This document shows, piece after piece, positions 42,949-52,871 of a stretch of 64,000 nucleotides of DNA (the first letter of the stretch is position 1; each line of letters starts with the position of its first letter). The notes below the pieces were generated by a model. The model worked only from the letters and a program-made list of their open reading frames with translations, searched no databases and was not told the origin of the DNA. This stretch comes from Paraburkholderia sp. FT54 (GTDB taxonomy: Bacteria; Pseudomonadota; Gammaproteobacteria; Burkholderiales; Burkholderiaceae). A program made the translations under genes and the position numbers. Where the stretch lies: positions 248,001 to 312,000 of the forward strand of contig NZ_CP134195.1 of assembly GCF_031585635.1 (NCBI RefSeq). The letters are read 5' to 3'.

Positions 42949-45171
42949 ATGAGCGTCACCACGTCGGGTTTGCAGTCGAAGTCGGGCAATCGCGTCATGC
43001 GCAGCGTCGTCGAAGTTTTGAGTTCGATGCGTTTTGCCATTTCGTTGCTCGTGATTCTGTCGATCGCCAGCATCATCGGCACCGTCCTCACGCAGGACGA
43101 TCCCTATCCCAACTACGTCAACCAGTTCGGCCCCTTCTGGGCGGATATCTTCCGCTCGCTGAGCCTGTACACGGTGTACAGCTCGTGGTGGTTCATGCTG
43201 ATTCTCGGCTTCCTGATGGTGTCGGTGTCGCTGTGCGTGATCCGCAATGCGCCGAAAATGGTCGCCGACGCCAAGAGCTGGAAGGACAAGGTCCGCGAAG
43301 GCAGCCTGCGCGCCTTCCATCACAAGGGCGAATTCGCGGTGCATGGCTCCCGCGCGCAGACGGCGGCGTTGCTCGCCAGGCTCTCGGCGAAGCTCGGCTA
43401 CAAGTTCGTCACGCGTGAGTCCGAAGGCGCCACCCTGATCGCCGCCAAGCGCGGCGCGCTGACCAAGTTCGGCTATATCTCCGCTCACCTTGCGATCGTG
43501 GTGATCTGCCTCGGCGGCTTGCTCGACAGCAATCTGCCGATCAAGCTGCAAATGTGGCTGTTCGACAAGTCGCCGATCCGCGCCAACACGGTGATCAACG
43601 ACATCACGCCGGACCATCGCCTGTCGCAATCCAATCCGACGTTCCGCGGCTACGCCTGGGTGCCGGAAGGCCAGCATGTGTCCACAGCGATCCTGAACCA
43701 GCCAGACGGCTCGCTCATCCAGGATCTGCCGTTTTCAATCGAGTTGAACAAGTTCATCGTCGATTACTACTCGACGGGCATGCCGAAGCTGTTCGCAAGC
43801 GACATCGTGGTGGTGGATCACAAGACGGGCGCGCGCGTGCCGGCGCGAGTCGAAGTGAACAAGCCGTTCACTTACGACGGTGTGTCGATCTACCAGTCGA
43901 GCTTCCAGGACGGCGGCTCGCAAATGCAGATGACGGCTTACCCGATGAGCGGCTCAAGCGCGAAGACCGCGCCGTTCGGCGGCACGATCGGCGGCAATGC
44001 GCCGTTGAGCACGGCCACGCCGCTCGCCGACGGCCAGACGGTCGAATTCACCGATTTCCGCGCCATCAACGTCGAAAACATCCAGAACGGCAGCGGCCAG
44101 ACCGACGCCCGCGGCGTCGCGGCGCACCGCACGCTGAAAGAAGCGTTCGACGAACGGCTCGGCTCCGGCGCGAAGACCTCGAAGCCGCTCGATCTGCACA
44201 ACGTCGGCCCGTCGGTGCAATACAAGGTGCGCGACAAGGACGGCCAGGCGCGCGAATACAACAACTACATGCTGCCGGTCGATGTTTCCGGCGAAAAGAT
44301 GTTCCTCGCCGGCATGCGCGTGAATCCGGACGATCCGTTCCGCTACCTGCGCATTCCCGCCGACAGCGGCGGCACCGTCAAGGAATGGATGAACCTGCGC
44401 GCCACGCTCGAAGATCCGGCCATGCGCGCCTCGGCCGCGCACCGTTTCGCGCTGCGTTCGGTGCCCGGCTCGAATGCCGAACTGCAACAACATCTGGAAG
44501 AAAGCGCGCTGCGCGTGCTGACCCTTTTTGCGGGCGCGGATAACGGCATCAAGATGCCGAACGGTCAGCCGGTCGGCGGCTTCCAGGCCATTGCCGGTTT
44601 TATCGACCATTCGGTGCCGAAAGGCGAGCAGGAAAAGGCCGCCAGCCTGCTGCTGCGCATGCTGGAGGGCGCCACATGGGATCTGTACCAGTTGTCCCGC
44701 CAGCAGCTCGGCGAGCCCGAGGCGGCGGCGAGTGCGGACGCCAGCCGCTTCATCCAGAGCTCGATCAACGCGATGTCCGACAGCTTTTTGTATGGATCGC
44801 CTGTCTATTTGCAGCTTGACTCATTCAAGCAGGTGCAAGCTTCGGTATTTCAGTTGACGCGCGCGCCGGGCAAAAAAGTCGTGTATCTTGGCAGCCTGCT
44901 CCTCGTGTTGGGCATCTTTTCGATGTTCTACGTCCGCGAACGGCGCCTCTGGTTCTGGCTCAAAGACACCGAGCACGGCACGAATGTCGTGATGGCGATG
45001 TCGAGCGCGCGCAAAACGCTCGACTTCGAGAAAGAGTTTGTCCAGACGCGCGACGCGGCAGGCGCCGCGCTGGGCGCCAAACTCGTTGAAGCACCCGACG
45101 CCGCCGGCGCCTCCGATAAATCCGGCAACGCCGGCGCGCCGTCCGCAAGCTCACAAGATTCGACCCGGTAA
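42949..45171 (+). CDS. resB: Cytochrome c maturation protein ResB (system II)
   Basis: ResB (740 aa) pairs with CcsA to bring heme to apocytochromes and attach it on the periplasmic side. The N-terminus has a membrane helix with VEVLSSMRFAISLLVILSIAS (about 20-40, shown in part) and the conserved TVLTQDDPYPNY (about 45-56). More helices are near 75-100 and 175-195; a large periplasmic domain follows, then a last helix near 645-665. The Ala-rich C-terminus is not conserved. It ends four bases before ccsA. Confidence 0.93.
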   Translation: MSVTTSGLQSKSGNRVMRSVVEVLSSMRFAISLLVILSIASIIGTVLTQDDPYPNYVNQFGPFWADIFRSLSLYTVYSSWWFMLILGFLMVSVSLCVIRNAPKMVADAKSWKDKVREGSLRAFHHKGEFAVHGSRAQTAALLARLSAKLGYKFVTRESEGATLIAAKRGALTKFGYISAHLAIVVICLGGLLDSNLPIKLQMWLFDKSPIRANTVINDITPDHRLSQSNPTFRGYAWVPEGQHVSTAILNQPDGSLIQDLPFSIELNKFIVDYYSTGMPKLFASDIVVVDHKTGARVPARVEVNKPFTYDGVSIYQSSFQDGGSQMQMTAYPMSGSSAKTAPFGGTIGGNAPLSTATPLADGQTVEFTDFRAINVENIQNGSGQTDARGVAAHRTLKEAFDERLGSGAKTSKPLDLHNVGPSVQYKVRDKDGQAREYNNYMLPVDVSGEKMFLAGMRVNPDDPFRYLRIPADSGGTVKEWMNLRATLEDPAMRASAAHRFALRSVPGSNAELQQHLEESALRVLTLFAGADNGIKMPNGQPVGGFQAIAGFIDHSVPKGEQEKAASLLLRMLEGATWDLYQLSRQQLGEPEAAASADASRFIQSSINAMSDSFLYGSPVYLQLDSFKQVQASVFQLTRAPGKKVVYLGSLLLVLGIFSMFYVRERRLWFWLKDTEHGTNVVMAMSSARKTLDFEKEFVQTRDAAGAALGAKLVEAPDAAGASDKSGNAGAPSASSQDSTR

Positions 45172-45175
45172 GATC

Positions 45176-46381
45176 ATGGACTTGACTCAGGTATCCCAGG
45201 CTCCCTCCTCGCGGCCCCAAAAGGTGCTGGCAGGCGAGTCACTCAACATCGGCGAGTACGACGAGCGGCCGTTCCTGAAGCGGCTCGGCGTCTTCGACTG
45301 GCTGTTTGCCCTCGCGATGGTCGCGGGCGCCGGGTTCGCGCTGTCGCGCTATCACCCGTTCATGAATTACTACGACAAGCTGGTGCTCTGTTGCGCCGTG
45401 CCGGTTTTCGTGGTGCTCGGCTGGCGCTGGAAACCGGTGCGTCCGCTGATGGTGGGCATCGCGGCGCTGTCGCTGCTGGCCATCCAGATCTACCACGGCG
45501 ATCTCAGCCGCGCGGATAACGCGTTCTTCCTCAAGTATTTCCTGTCGAGCCAGTCCGCGATTCTGTGGATGAGCGCGCTCTTCGTGTTCGCCACCGTGTT
45601 CTACTGGATCGGCCTGCTGTCGCGTTCGCCGACCGGCGCCGCGATCGGCTCGAAAATGACGTGGGCAGCGGTGCTGATGGGCTTCGTCGGCCTGATGGTG
45701 CGCTGGTACGAGTCGTACCTGATCGGCGCGGATGTCGGCCATATTCCTATCTCGAACCTGTACGAAGTGTTCGTGCTGTTCAGCCTTATCACCGCGCTCT
45801 TCTATCTGTACTACGAGCAGCACTACAACACCCGCGCGCTCGGCGCGTTCGTGCTGCTGGTGATCAGCGCGGCGGTTGGCTTTCTGATGTGGTACTCGGT
45901 CGCGCGCGACGCGCAGCAGATCCAGCCGCTGGTCCCGGCGCTGCAAAGCTGGTGGATGAAGATCCACGTGCCGGCCAACTTCATCGGCTACGGCAGCTTC
46001 GCGCTGTCGGCCATGGTGGGTGTGGCGTATCTGGCGAAAGAGCGCGGCGTGCTGGCCGATCGCCTGCCGGCGCTCGAAGTGCTCGACGACGTGATGTACA
46101 AGTCGATCGCCGTCGGCTTCGCGTTCTTCACGATCGCCACGATTCTCGGCGCGCTGTGGGCCGCTGAAGCCTGGGGCGGCTACTGGAGCTGGGATCCGAA
46201 GGAAACATGGGCGCTGATCGTATGGCTGAACTATGCGGCGTGGCTGCATATGCGCCTGATGAAGGGCCTGCGTGGTGCGGTCGCGGCATGGTGGGCGCTG
46301 ACCGGCCTGCTGGTAACGACCTTCGCCTTCCTCGGCGTCAACATGTTCCTGTCAGGCCTGCATAGTTACGGCAAGCTGTAA
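45176..46381 (+). CDS. ccsA: Cytochrome c maturation protein CcsA (CcsB, system II)
   Basis: CcsA (401 aa) is the multi-helix heme handler of the system II cytochrome c synthetase. The tryptophan-rich WWD motif is WGGYWSWDPKETWAL (about 324-338), and several His flank the membrane segments as likely heme ligands. The ATG at 45,176 is chosen; an open frame from 45,038 runs back into resB and is not real. With ResB it forms the full system II pair. Confidence 0.95.
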   Translation: MDLTQVSQAPSSRPQKVLAGESLNIGEYDERPFLKRLGVFDWLFALAMVAGAGFALSRYHPFMNYYDKLVLCCAVPVFVVLGWRWKPVRPLMVGIAALSLLAIQIYHGDLSRADNAFFLKYFLSSQSAILWMSALFVFATVFYWIGLLSRSPTGAAIGSKMTWAAVLMGFVGLMVRWYESYLIGADVGHIPISNLYEVFVLFSLITALFYLYYEQHYNTRALGAFVLLVISAAVGFLMWYSVARDAQQIQPLVPALQSWWMKIHVPANFIGYGSFALSAMVGVAYLAKERGVLADRLPALEVLDDVMYKSIAVGFAFFTIATILGALWAAEAWGGYWSWDPKETWALIVWLNYAAWLHMRLMKGLRGAVAAWWALTGLLVTTFAFLGVNMFLSGLHSYGKL

Positions 46382-46407
46382 GATCTGCCGCGCTGAACCG
46401 ACTCAAG

Positions 46408-46439
46408 ACCGCCGTGTGCTCCGCACCGGCGGTTTTTTT
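46408..46439 (+). terminator. Rho-independent terminator after ccsA
   Basis: Stem accgccg/cggcggt extended by gtgc/gcac with a tcc loop (46,408-46,433) and seven T. It ends the resB-ccsA unit. Confidence 0.9.
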
Positions 46440-46471
46440 ATGGTCAATGGAATATTGGCCGCATCCGGAGT

Positions 46472-46503
46472 GTTCACCCTCCTAGTACCTACAGATGGTG
46501 AAC
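46472..46503. promoter_or_regulatory. Inverted repeat upstream of msrP, possible operator
   Basis: gttcacc (46,472-46,478) and ggtgaac (46,497-46,503) form a perfect interrupted palindrome with 18 bp between arms, 67 nt before the msrP ATG. It could bind a dimeric regulator. In E. coli msrPQ is induced by the HprRS two-component system, but I cannot assign a regulator here. Confidence 0.45.
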
Positions 46504-46569
46504 GGACGAGCGATCATCAATATGGCCCTTTAAGATGCACAGACTGATGGGCCGCCAAGGAGCAGCACG

Positions 46570-47565
46570 ATGTGGATCAAGCGTAGCGACAGAATTCAAC
46601 TCAGTGGCGACGACATTGCGCGCAGCGAAATCACGCCGCAACGTATTTTTCAGAACCGGCGGCGCGTGTTGCAGGCGGCCGGCGCGGTGGCGCTCGGCGG
46701 TCTGATCGGGGTGAACGGCGAGGCGCTGGCGGCGTACACGTCGCCGGACCCGAAGGCGCAAAAGCTGGCGGCGAAGACCAACGCCAGGTTCGTCGCGCTC
46801 GACAAGATCACGCCATACAAGGACATCACGACGTACAACAACTACTACGAGTTCGGCACCGACAAGGCCGATCCCGCGCACAACGCCGGGACGCTGCGGC
46901 CGCATCCGTGGAAGGTGAGCGTCGAGGGCGAGATCAAGAATCCGAAAGTGTACGACATCGACGAATTGCTCAAGCTCGCGCCGCTCGAGGAACGCGTGTA
47001 CAGAATGCGCTGCGTCGAAGGATGGTCGATGGTGATTCCGTGGATCGGCGTGCCGCTCGCGGAACTGATCAAGCGCGTGCAGCCGACCGGCAACGCCAAA
47101 TACGTGCAATTCATCACGCTGGCCGATCCGTCGCAAATGCCCGGACTGTCGACGCCCGTGCTCGATTGGCCGTACTCCGAAGGGCTGCGCATGGACGAAG
47201 CGATGAATCCGCTGACGTTGCTGACAATGGGTCTCTATGGTCAGGTGCTGCCCAATCAGAACGGCGCGCCGGTGCGCGTTGTGGTGCCGTGGAAATATGG
47301 CTTCAAGAGCGCGAAGTCGCTGGTGAAGATCCGCTTCCTCGACAAGCAGCCGCCGACCAGTTGGAACACGTACGCATCGAACGAATATGGGTTTTACTCG
47401 AACGTGAATCCGAACGTCGATCATCCGCGCTGGAGCCAGGCGACTGAGCGACGCATCGGCGAAGACGGTTTCTTCACGCCCAAGCGCAAGACGCTGATGT
47501 TCAACGGCTACGGCGATCAGGTCGCGTCGCTTTATCAGGGCATGGACCTGAAGAAGAATTTTTGA
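46570..47565 (+). CDS. msrP: Protein-methionine-sulfoxide reductase catalytic subunit MsrP (YedY)
   Basis: MsrP (331 aa) is a periplasmic molybdopterin enzyme that reduces oxidised methionine in envelope proteins. A twin-arginine signal is at about 31-55 ([16 protein letters not shown]). The molybdenum-ligand Cys lies in [10 protein letters not shown] (about 141-150), and the sulfite-oxidase fold ends near [10 protein letters not shown]. An aggag RBS lies at 46,558-46,562. The stop overlaps the extended msrQ frame, so the two are co-transcribed. Confidence 0.96.
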   Translation: MWIKRSDRIQLSGDDIARSEITPQRIFQNRRRVLQAAGAVALGGLIGVNGEALAAYTSPDPKAQKLAAKTNARFVALDKITPYKDITTYNNYYEFGTDKADPAHNAGTLRPHPWKVSVEGEIKNPKVYDIDELLKLAPLEERVYRMRCVEGWSMVIPWIGVPLAELIKRVQPTGNAKYVQFITLADPSQMPGLSTPVLDWPYSEGLRMDEAMNPLTLLTMGLYGQVLPNQNGAPVRVVVPWKYGFKSAKSLVKIRFLDKQPPTSWNTYASNEYGFYSNVNPNVDHPRWSQATERRIGEDGFFTPKRKTLMFNGYGDQVASLYQGMDLKKNF

Positions 47566-47576
47566 GCGGCGCGAAC

Positions 47577-48278
47577 ATGGCTTCCGATACGCAATCCGCT
47601 ACACAGACCGAACGCAAGGTTCCGCGGACGCAGGCGTCTGCGTCGGCGACTGTGCCGAAGCGCTCCGCAGCCGGCGCGCGCTGGATCGTGCCGGTCAAGA
47701 TTGTCGTGTTTATCGCGGCCTGGTATCCGCTCGCGCGCATCGTGTTGTTCGGCTTCACGGAGCGGCTCGGCGCAAATCCGATCGAGTTCATCACGCGCTC
47801 GACGGGTCTCTGGACGCTCGTCTTTCTCTGCATCACGCTGGCCGTGACGCCGTTGCGCCGACTTACCGGCGTCGCGGCATTCGTGCGTTTTCGCCGGATG
47901 CTCGGGCTTTATGCGTTCTTTTACGCGACGCTGCATTTCACCACTTACCTGTGGTTCGACAAATGGTTCGATGTCGCCGAGATCATCAAGGACATCGGCA
48001 AGCGGCCGTTCATCACGGTGGGCTTCGCGGCGTTCGTGCTGTTGATCGCATTGGCCGTGACGTCGCCACGCGCGATGGTGCGCAAGCTCGGGCGCCGCTG
48101 GCAGATGTTGCATCGGGCCATCTATGCGATCGGCGCGCTCGCGATCCTGCACTTCTGGTGGATGAAGGCAGGCAAACACGATCTGATCCTGCCGAAGATT
48201 TACGGCGCCATCATGGTGGCGTTGCTGGGTTGGCGTTTGATGGTATGGGTGCGTGACAGGATGTCGAAAACACGTTGA
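47577..48278 (+). CDS. msrQ: Protein-methionine-sulfoxide reductase heme-binding subunit MsrQ (YedZ)
   Basis: MsrQ (233 aa from ATG 47,577) is the heme b membrane subunit that feeds electrons to MsrP. Six hydrophobic helices are readable from about residue 40 onward, with conserved His in ATLHFTTYLWFD and HRAIYAIGALAILHFWWM. A TTG at 47,562 that overlaps the msrP stop could extend it by five residues. The first 40 residues are polar and probably cytoplasmic. Confidence 0.94.
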   Translation: MASDTQSATQTERKVPRTQASASATVPKRSAAGARWIVPVKIVVFIAAWYPLARIVLFGFTERLGANPIEFITRSTGLWTLVFLCITLAVTPLRRLTGVAAFVRFRRMLGLYAFFYATLHFTTYLWFDKWFDVAEIIKDIGKRPFITVGFAAFVLLIALAVTSPRAMVRKLGRRWQMLHRAIYAIGALAILHFWWMKAGKHDLILPKIYGAIMVALLGWRLMVWVRDRMSKTR

Positions 48279-48322
48279 CCGACGCCGCGAAGGTGTAGCT
48301 CGCGCACGGCGATCGCGTAAGC

Positions 48323-48357
48323 AGAAAAAGGCGATGCCGCATTGGCATCGCCTTTTT
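48323..48357. terminator. Bidirectional terminator between msrQ and lysA
   Basis: Fourteen-bp stem aaaaaggcgatgcc (48,323-48,336) with 48,342-48,355 and T runs on both strands. It serves the convergent msrPQ and lptM-lysA units. Confidence 0.92.
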
Positions 48358-48382
48358 TTGATGTCGGCGCAAGTATTGAAGG

Positions 48383-49645
48383 TTACGCGGGCAAAATCGT
48401 TTCGCCCGCAAACAGTTGCTTCACCTCTTCGCGTGCGCGAACCACATGCACCTGTGTACCATCAACCATCACCTCCGCGGCGCGCGGACGTGTGTTGTAG
48501 TTGGAGCTCATCACAAAGCCATACGCGCCGGCTGAACGGATCGCCAGTAAATCACCCGGTTCGACTGCCAGCAGACGTTCGCGTCCGAGCCAGTCGCCGC
48601 TCTCGCAAACCGGACCGACCACGTCGTACACGTGAGCCGGCACGTCGCGCTTCACGACTGGATCGATTGCGTGATACGCCTCATACATGGCGGGGCGCGC
48701 GAGATCGGTCATGGCCGCGTCGACGATGGCGAAATTCTTTTCCGCACCCGGCTTCAGAAACTCGACGCGCGTGAGCAGCACGCCCGCATTGCCGACCAGC
48801 GAACGGCCCGGCTCGAAATACACTTCACGCTGGCCGTGACCGCGCGCTTCGATTCGATCGAGCACGGTGCGCACGAACTCCCCGATTTCCGGCGGCGTTT
48901 CGTCGTCGTACGTGATGCCGAGACCGCCGCCCACGTCGATGTGACGAATCTTCACGCCGTCCTGTTCGATCTGCTCGACCAGTTCCAGAACCTTGTCGAC
49001 TGCGTCCAGATAGGGCGCGACTTCGGTGATCTGCGAGCCAATATGGCAGTCGATGCCGACCACCTCGAGATTCGCCATGGCCGCAGCCGCCTGATACGTG
49101 CCGCGCGCGTCTTCGAACGCGACGCCGAACTTGTTCGACTTCAGGCCGGTGGAAATATACGGGTGCGTCTTCGCGTCGACGTCCGGATTCACGCGCAGCG
49201 AAACAGGCGCCTTCTTGCCCATTCCAGCGGCAACTGCATTCAGGCGATCGAGCTCGGGAATCGATTCGACGTTGAAGCATTTCACGCCGGCCGCGAGCGC
49301 GTCGCGCATTTCGTCCGCGTTCTTGCCGACGCCGGAAAACACAGTGTTCTCCGCCTTGCCGCCGGCGGCCAGCACACGCGCCAGTTCGCCGCCCGACACG
49401 ATGTCGAAGCCGGCGCCGAGTCGCGCGAATACGTTCAGCACCGCGAGATTGCTATTGGCCTTCACGGCAACGTGCACGCTCGCGCGACGGCCTGCGCAAG
49501 CGCCCGCGTAGGCGTTCCATGCCTCGGTGAGCGCGGCGCGCGAATACACGTACAGCGGCGTGCCGAACTGCTCGGCGAGGGAGACGGCGGACACGCCTTC
49601 GGCGTGCAGCACGCCATCGACGTAGTCAAATGCGGATCGAGTCAT
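48383..49645 (-). CDS. lysA: Diaminopimelate decarboxylase
   Basis: LysA (420 aa) makes L-lysine from meso-diaminopimelate with pyridoxal phosphate. The PLP lysine is in VAVKANSN (about 60-67). GGLGITYDDE (glycine loop, about 240) and EPGRSLVGNAGVL (about 278-290) bind the phosphate, and the C-terminal catalytic Cys lies in GPVCESGDW. It lies nine bases after lptM in the usual lptM-lysA order. Confidence 0.97.
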   Translation of the reverse strand: MTRSAFDYVDGVLHAEGVSAVSLAEQFGTPLYVYSRAALTEAWNAYAGACAGRRASVHVAVKANSNLAVLNVFARLGAGFDIVSGGELARVLAAGGKAENTVFSGVGKNADEMRDALAAGVKCFNVESIPELDRLNAVAAGMGKKAPVSLRVNPDVDAKTHPYISTGLKSNKFGVAFEDARGTYQAAAAMANLEVVGIDCHIGSQITEVAPYLDAVDKVLELVEQIEQDGVKIRHIDVGGGLGITYDDETPPEIGEFVRTVLDRIEARGHGQREVYFEPGRSLVGNAGVLLTRVEFLKPGAEKNFAIVDAAMTDLARPAMYEAYHAIDPVVKRDVPAHVYDVVGPVCESGDWLGRERLLAVEPGDLLAIRSAGAYGFVMSSNYNTRPRAAEVMVDGTQVHVVRAREEVKQLFAGETILPA

Positions 49646-49654
49646 GCGAAAGTC

Positions 49655-49993
49655 TTATTGAACGGGTGTGGCGGCGGAAGCAGGCAGCGGAGCCGCCGTA
49701 GCGGATGCAGCGGAGGCGGGCGGCGCGGCGAGTTCGTTTTCCGGCGCCAACGAAAGCGGTGTGCCGGAAGTGTCCGGAACGGTGCTCATGTCGGTGGATG
49801 TGGCCGAGGCGGGTTGCGCGACGTCCGGTGTTTGCGTGCGATCGATCGGCTTGGCCGGTAGCGGCGGCACGGTGGGCAAATAGAGCGAACCGCGTTGTCC
49901 GCAGCCGGCAAGTGCACAACCTGCGAGAATGGCTAAAACCGCTACAATCGCGCGGCCGGGCGCCGCCGCGCGCATCCGAGTGACGACTCGCAT
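49655..49993 (-). CDS. lptM: LptM-like small lipoprotein (YifL family)
   Basis: A 112-aa product with a basic N-terminus, hydrophobic stretch (about 14-28) and lipobox LAGC, so Cys 31 would be lipidated. GQRGSLYLP right after the Cys is the LptM/YifL signature; LptM helps assemble the LptD outer-membrane LPS transporter in E. coli. The C-terminal tail is low-complexity Ala/Pro/Ser and longer than in E. coli. The start could be one of two nearby Mets. It precedes lysA as in many proteobacteria. Confidence 0.85.
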   Translation of the reverse strand: MRVVTRMRAAAPGRAIVAVLAILAGCALAGCGQRGSLYLPTVPPLPAKPIDRTQTPDVAQPASATSTDMSTVPDTSGTPLSLAPENELAAPPASAASATAAPLPASAATPVQ

Positions 49994-50028
49994 GACTGTC
50001 CCTGAATAAATAATCGATGGAGTTTAGC

Positions 50029-50346
50029 ATGTCCGATAGTGAATACCTGACCCGCGCGGAAGCCGCGCTAGCCGCCATCGAACGCGCGCTCGACGACACG
50101 GACGCCGACATCGAACTGGAGCGCAGCGGCAACGTCCTGACCCTCGAATTCGAGAACCGCACGAAGATCATCGTCAACCTTCAGCCGCCCATGAGCGAGA
50201 TCTGGATCGCTGCGAAAGCGGGCGGTTTTCACTTCCGTTTCGTCGACGGTGAATGGCGCGACACCCGCAGCGGCACGGAGTTTTTCGCCGCGTTGTCGGA
50301 GTACGCGACGCAGCAGGCCGGCGAGCCGGTTCACTTCGAAGCGTAA
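50029..50346 (+). CDS. cyaY: Frataxin-like iron-sulfur cluster protein CyaY
   Basis: CyaY (105 aa) regulates Fe-S assembly by the ISC machinery. The N-terminal helix is acidic ([10 protein letters not shown]), followed by the beta sheet with the conserved [17 protein letters not shown] and W(R)DTRSGTEF. The start at 50,029 fits the ggag RBS and family N-terminus; the ATG at 50,017 adds four residues. It is divergent from lptM-lysA and convergent with mrcA, a typical arrangement. Confidence 0.95.
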   Translation: MSDSEYLTRAEAALAAIERALDDTDADIELERSGNVLTLEFENRTKIIVNLQPPMSEIWIAAKAGGFHFRFVDGEWRDTRSGTEFFAALSEYATQQAGEPVHFEA

Positions 50347-50410
50347 GTCCGTTGATCAAGGGCGAACGCTGGCAAAGCGGCCGAATCGATTCGGCCTGAT
50401 CGCACAAAGC

Positions 50411-50440
50411 AAATGGCCGCGCATTGAGCGCGGCCATTTT
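50411..50440. terminator. Bidirectional terminator between cyaY and mrcA
   Basis: Eleven-bp stem (50,411-50,421 with 50,429-50,439) with GC core ggccgcg/cgcggcc, flanked by A on one side and T on the other. It lies between convergent genes and can act on both strands. Confidence 0.8.
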
Positions 50441-50471
50441 GCTTTTCTACTCGACTGTATACGCGCGTGCG

Positions 50472-52871
50472 TCAGTGTCCGCGGAAGAGATTCATGATGT
50501 CTTGCTTCTCCTGTTCGCCGACCTGCTCAGGTGCCGCTGCCGACGCAGCACTCGACTGGGCATCCAGTGTCGCCTGACTGACGCCGACCGTGGCAACGAA
50601 ACCATTTCCCGGCGTGAAGTCGTCGAAATAAAGCTCTGAGCCGATTTCCGTGACGTCATCGGGTTTCGGCATCTTGTACTCCGGCACGCCCTTGAGCGCG
50701 CGTCCCATGTATTCGACCCACACAGGCAACGCGAGGCCGCCGCCGGTTTCCTTGTCGCCGAGACTGCGCGGGTTGTCGTAGCCGATCCATGCGATGGCCA
50801 TGAGCGTGTGCTGATAACCGGCGAACCACGCGTCGCGCGAATCGTTGGTCGTGCCCGTCTTGCCGGCAAGATCAGTGCGTTTCAACGCGTTGGTCTTCGC
50901 GCCCGTGCCGCGTTGCGCCACGCTTTGCAGCAGGCTGTTCATCACGTAGGCGTTGCGCGGCTCGATTGCGTGCGGCGCGCTTTGCGCGGCCACCAGCGGT
51001 TGCGCGTGCGCGACCACCATGCCGCGCTGATCCGTGACTTCGGCGATCAGATACGGGTTGATCCGATAGCCGCCGTTGGCGAACACCGAGAACGCGCCCG
51101 CCATCTGCAACGGCGTGACGAGACCGGCGCCCAACGCCATCGGCAGATAGGCCGGGTGACGATCCGCGTCGAAGCCGAAGCGCGTGATGTACTGCTGCGC
51201 GTACTTCGTGCCGATCTGGTTCAGGATACGAATCGACACCAGGTTCTTCGAGCGCTGCAGCGCGGTGCGCATGGTCATCGGGCCGTCGAAGCCGCCGCCG
51301 TAGTTCTTCGGCTCCCACGCCTGGCCGCCGGTTTCGGCCGCGCTGAAGAAAAGCGGCGCGTCGTTGATTACAGTTGCCGGTCCGAGTCCCTTTTCGAGCG
51401 AAGCCGAATAGATGAACGGCTTGAAGCTCGACCCCGGCTGACGCCACGCCTGAGTGACGTGATTGAACTTGTTCTTGTTGAAGTCGAAGCCGCCGACCAG
51501 CGCGCGGATCGCGCCATCTTGCGGGATCACCGAAACGAACGCGCCTTCCACTTGCGGCAATTGCGTGATCGTCCAGTTGCCGTCGTCGCTCTTGACGAGG
51601 CGGATGATCGCACCGGGTCGCACACGTTGATTCGGCTGCGCGCGCGGACCAAGCGCGAACTGCGCGAAGCGCAGGCCGTCACCCTGGATCGTCGCGACAT
51701 TGCCGTCGATAAAGGCGGCCCGCACCTGCTTCGGACTTGCCGCGGTAACCACGGCGGCGATGATCTCGCCGTTGTCCGGGTGTTCGAGCAGCGCGTCGTC
51801 GATGGCCTGTTCGCGGTCGTCGGCGTCGGACGGCAGATCGATGAATGCCTCCGGGCCGCGATAACCGTGGCGCCGTTCGTAGTCCATCAGACCTTTGCGC
51901 AGCGCCCGGTAAGCGACGTCCTGATCGGCGGAATCGATCGTAGTCACCACGTTCAGACCGCGCGTATAGGCTTCCTCGCGGTACTGCGCGTACATCATCT
52001 GACGCACCATTTCCGCGACGTATTCGGCGTGCACGCTGAACTCCTTGCCCGCGCCCTTGACCACGAGAGGCTGTTTGCTCGCTTCGTCGTACTGTTCCTG
52101 GGTGATGTAGTGCAGCTCGTACATGCGCTGCAGGATGTATTCCTGACGCACCTTCGCACGCTTCGGATTGACGACCGGGTTATAAGCGGACGGCGCCTTC
52201 GGCAGGCCGGCCAGCATGGCCGATTCCGCCAGCGTCAGATCCTTCAGATCCTTGCCGAAGTACACACGCGCCGCGCTCGCGAAACCATAGGCGCGCTGAC
52301 CGAGATAGATCTGATTCATGTACACCTCAAGAATCTGATCTTTGGACAGCTTCGACTCGATCTTGTACGCCAGCAGCATCTCGTAGATCTTGCGCGTATA
52401 GGTCTTCTCGCTCGAAAGGAAGAAGTTGCGCGCAACCTGCATGGTGATCGTGCTTGCGCCCTGCGTGGCGTGGCCATTGGTCAGCGCGACGAAGCCCGCG
52501 CGCGCAATGCCTGTGAGGTCGACGCCGCCGTGATCGTAGAACCGCGCGTCTTCAATGGCGAGGATCGCCTTCTTCAGATGATCGGGCACGTCCTGAATAT
52601 GGACGATGTCCCGCCGTTCTTCGCCGAACTCGCCGATCAGCACATGATCGGCCGTATAGATTCGCAGCGGAACCTTCGGCCGGTAGTCGGTCAACGCATC
52701 GAGCGACGGCAGATTGGGCGTGGCGACGACGAGCGCATAGCCGAGCACCAGCAAGACGCACAGAACGCCTGCGACGATCAGACCCACGAAGCCGAGGATG
52801 AGCTTCAGCCACAACGGGCGTTTGCGCTTTTTCGGCGCGGGCGGCGGGGACGTAGGAGACGTGGATTGCAT
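50472..52871 (-). CDS. mrcA: Penicillin-binding protein 1A (bifunctional peptidoglycan synthase)
   Basis: This class A PBP (799 aa) polymerises and cross-links peptidoglycan. One membrane helix lies at about 22-44. The GT51 glycosyltransferase motif is EDARFYDHGGVDLTG (about 97-111). The transpeptidase motifs are SSFKPFIY (SxxK, about 460s), RSKN (SxN) and KTGTTN (KTG). An outer-membrane PBP1A OB-like domain lies between the two. Convergent with cyaY and divergent from pilM, a layout seen in many proteobacteria. Confidence 0.97.
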   Translation of the reverse strand: MQSTSPTSPPPAPKKRKRPLWLKLILGFVGLIVAGVLCVLLVLGYALVVATPNLPSLDALTDYRPKVPLRIYTADHVLIGEFGEERRDIVHIQDVPDHLKKAILAIEDARFYDHGGVDLTGIARAGFVALTNGHATQGASTITMQVARNFFLSSEKTYTRKIYEMLLAYKIESKLSKDQILEVYMNQIYLGQRAYGFASAARVYFGKDLKDLTLAESAMLAGLPKAPSAYNPVVNPKRAKVRQEYILQRMYELHYITQEQYDEASKQPLVVKGAGKEFSVHAEYVAEMVRQMMYAQYREEAYTRGLNVVTTIDSADQDVAYRALRKGLMDYERRHGYRGPEAFIDLPSDADDREQAIDDALLEHPDNGEIIAAVVTAASPKQVRAAFIDGNVATIQGDGLRFAQFALGPRAQPNQRVRPGAIIRLVKSDDGNWTITQLPQVEGAFVSVIPQDGAIRALVGGFDFNKNKFNHVTQAWRQPGSSFKPFIYSASLEKGLGPATVINDAPLFFSAAETGGQAWEPKNYGGGFDGPMTMRTALQRSKNLVSIRILNQIGTKYAQQYITRFGFDADRHPAYLPMALGAGLVTPLQMAGAFSVFANGGYRINPYLIAEVTDQRGMVVAHAQPLVAAQSAPHAIEPRNAYVMNSLLQSVAQRGTGAKTNALKRTDLAGKTGTTNDSRDAWFAGYQHTLMAIAWIGYDNPRSLGDKETGGGLALPVWVEYMGRALKGVPEYKMPKPDDVTEIGSELYFDDFTPGNGFVATVGVSQATLDAQSSAASAAAPEQVGEQEKQDIMNLFRGH

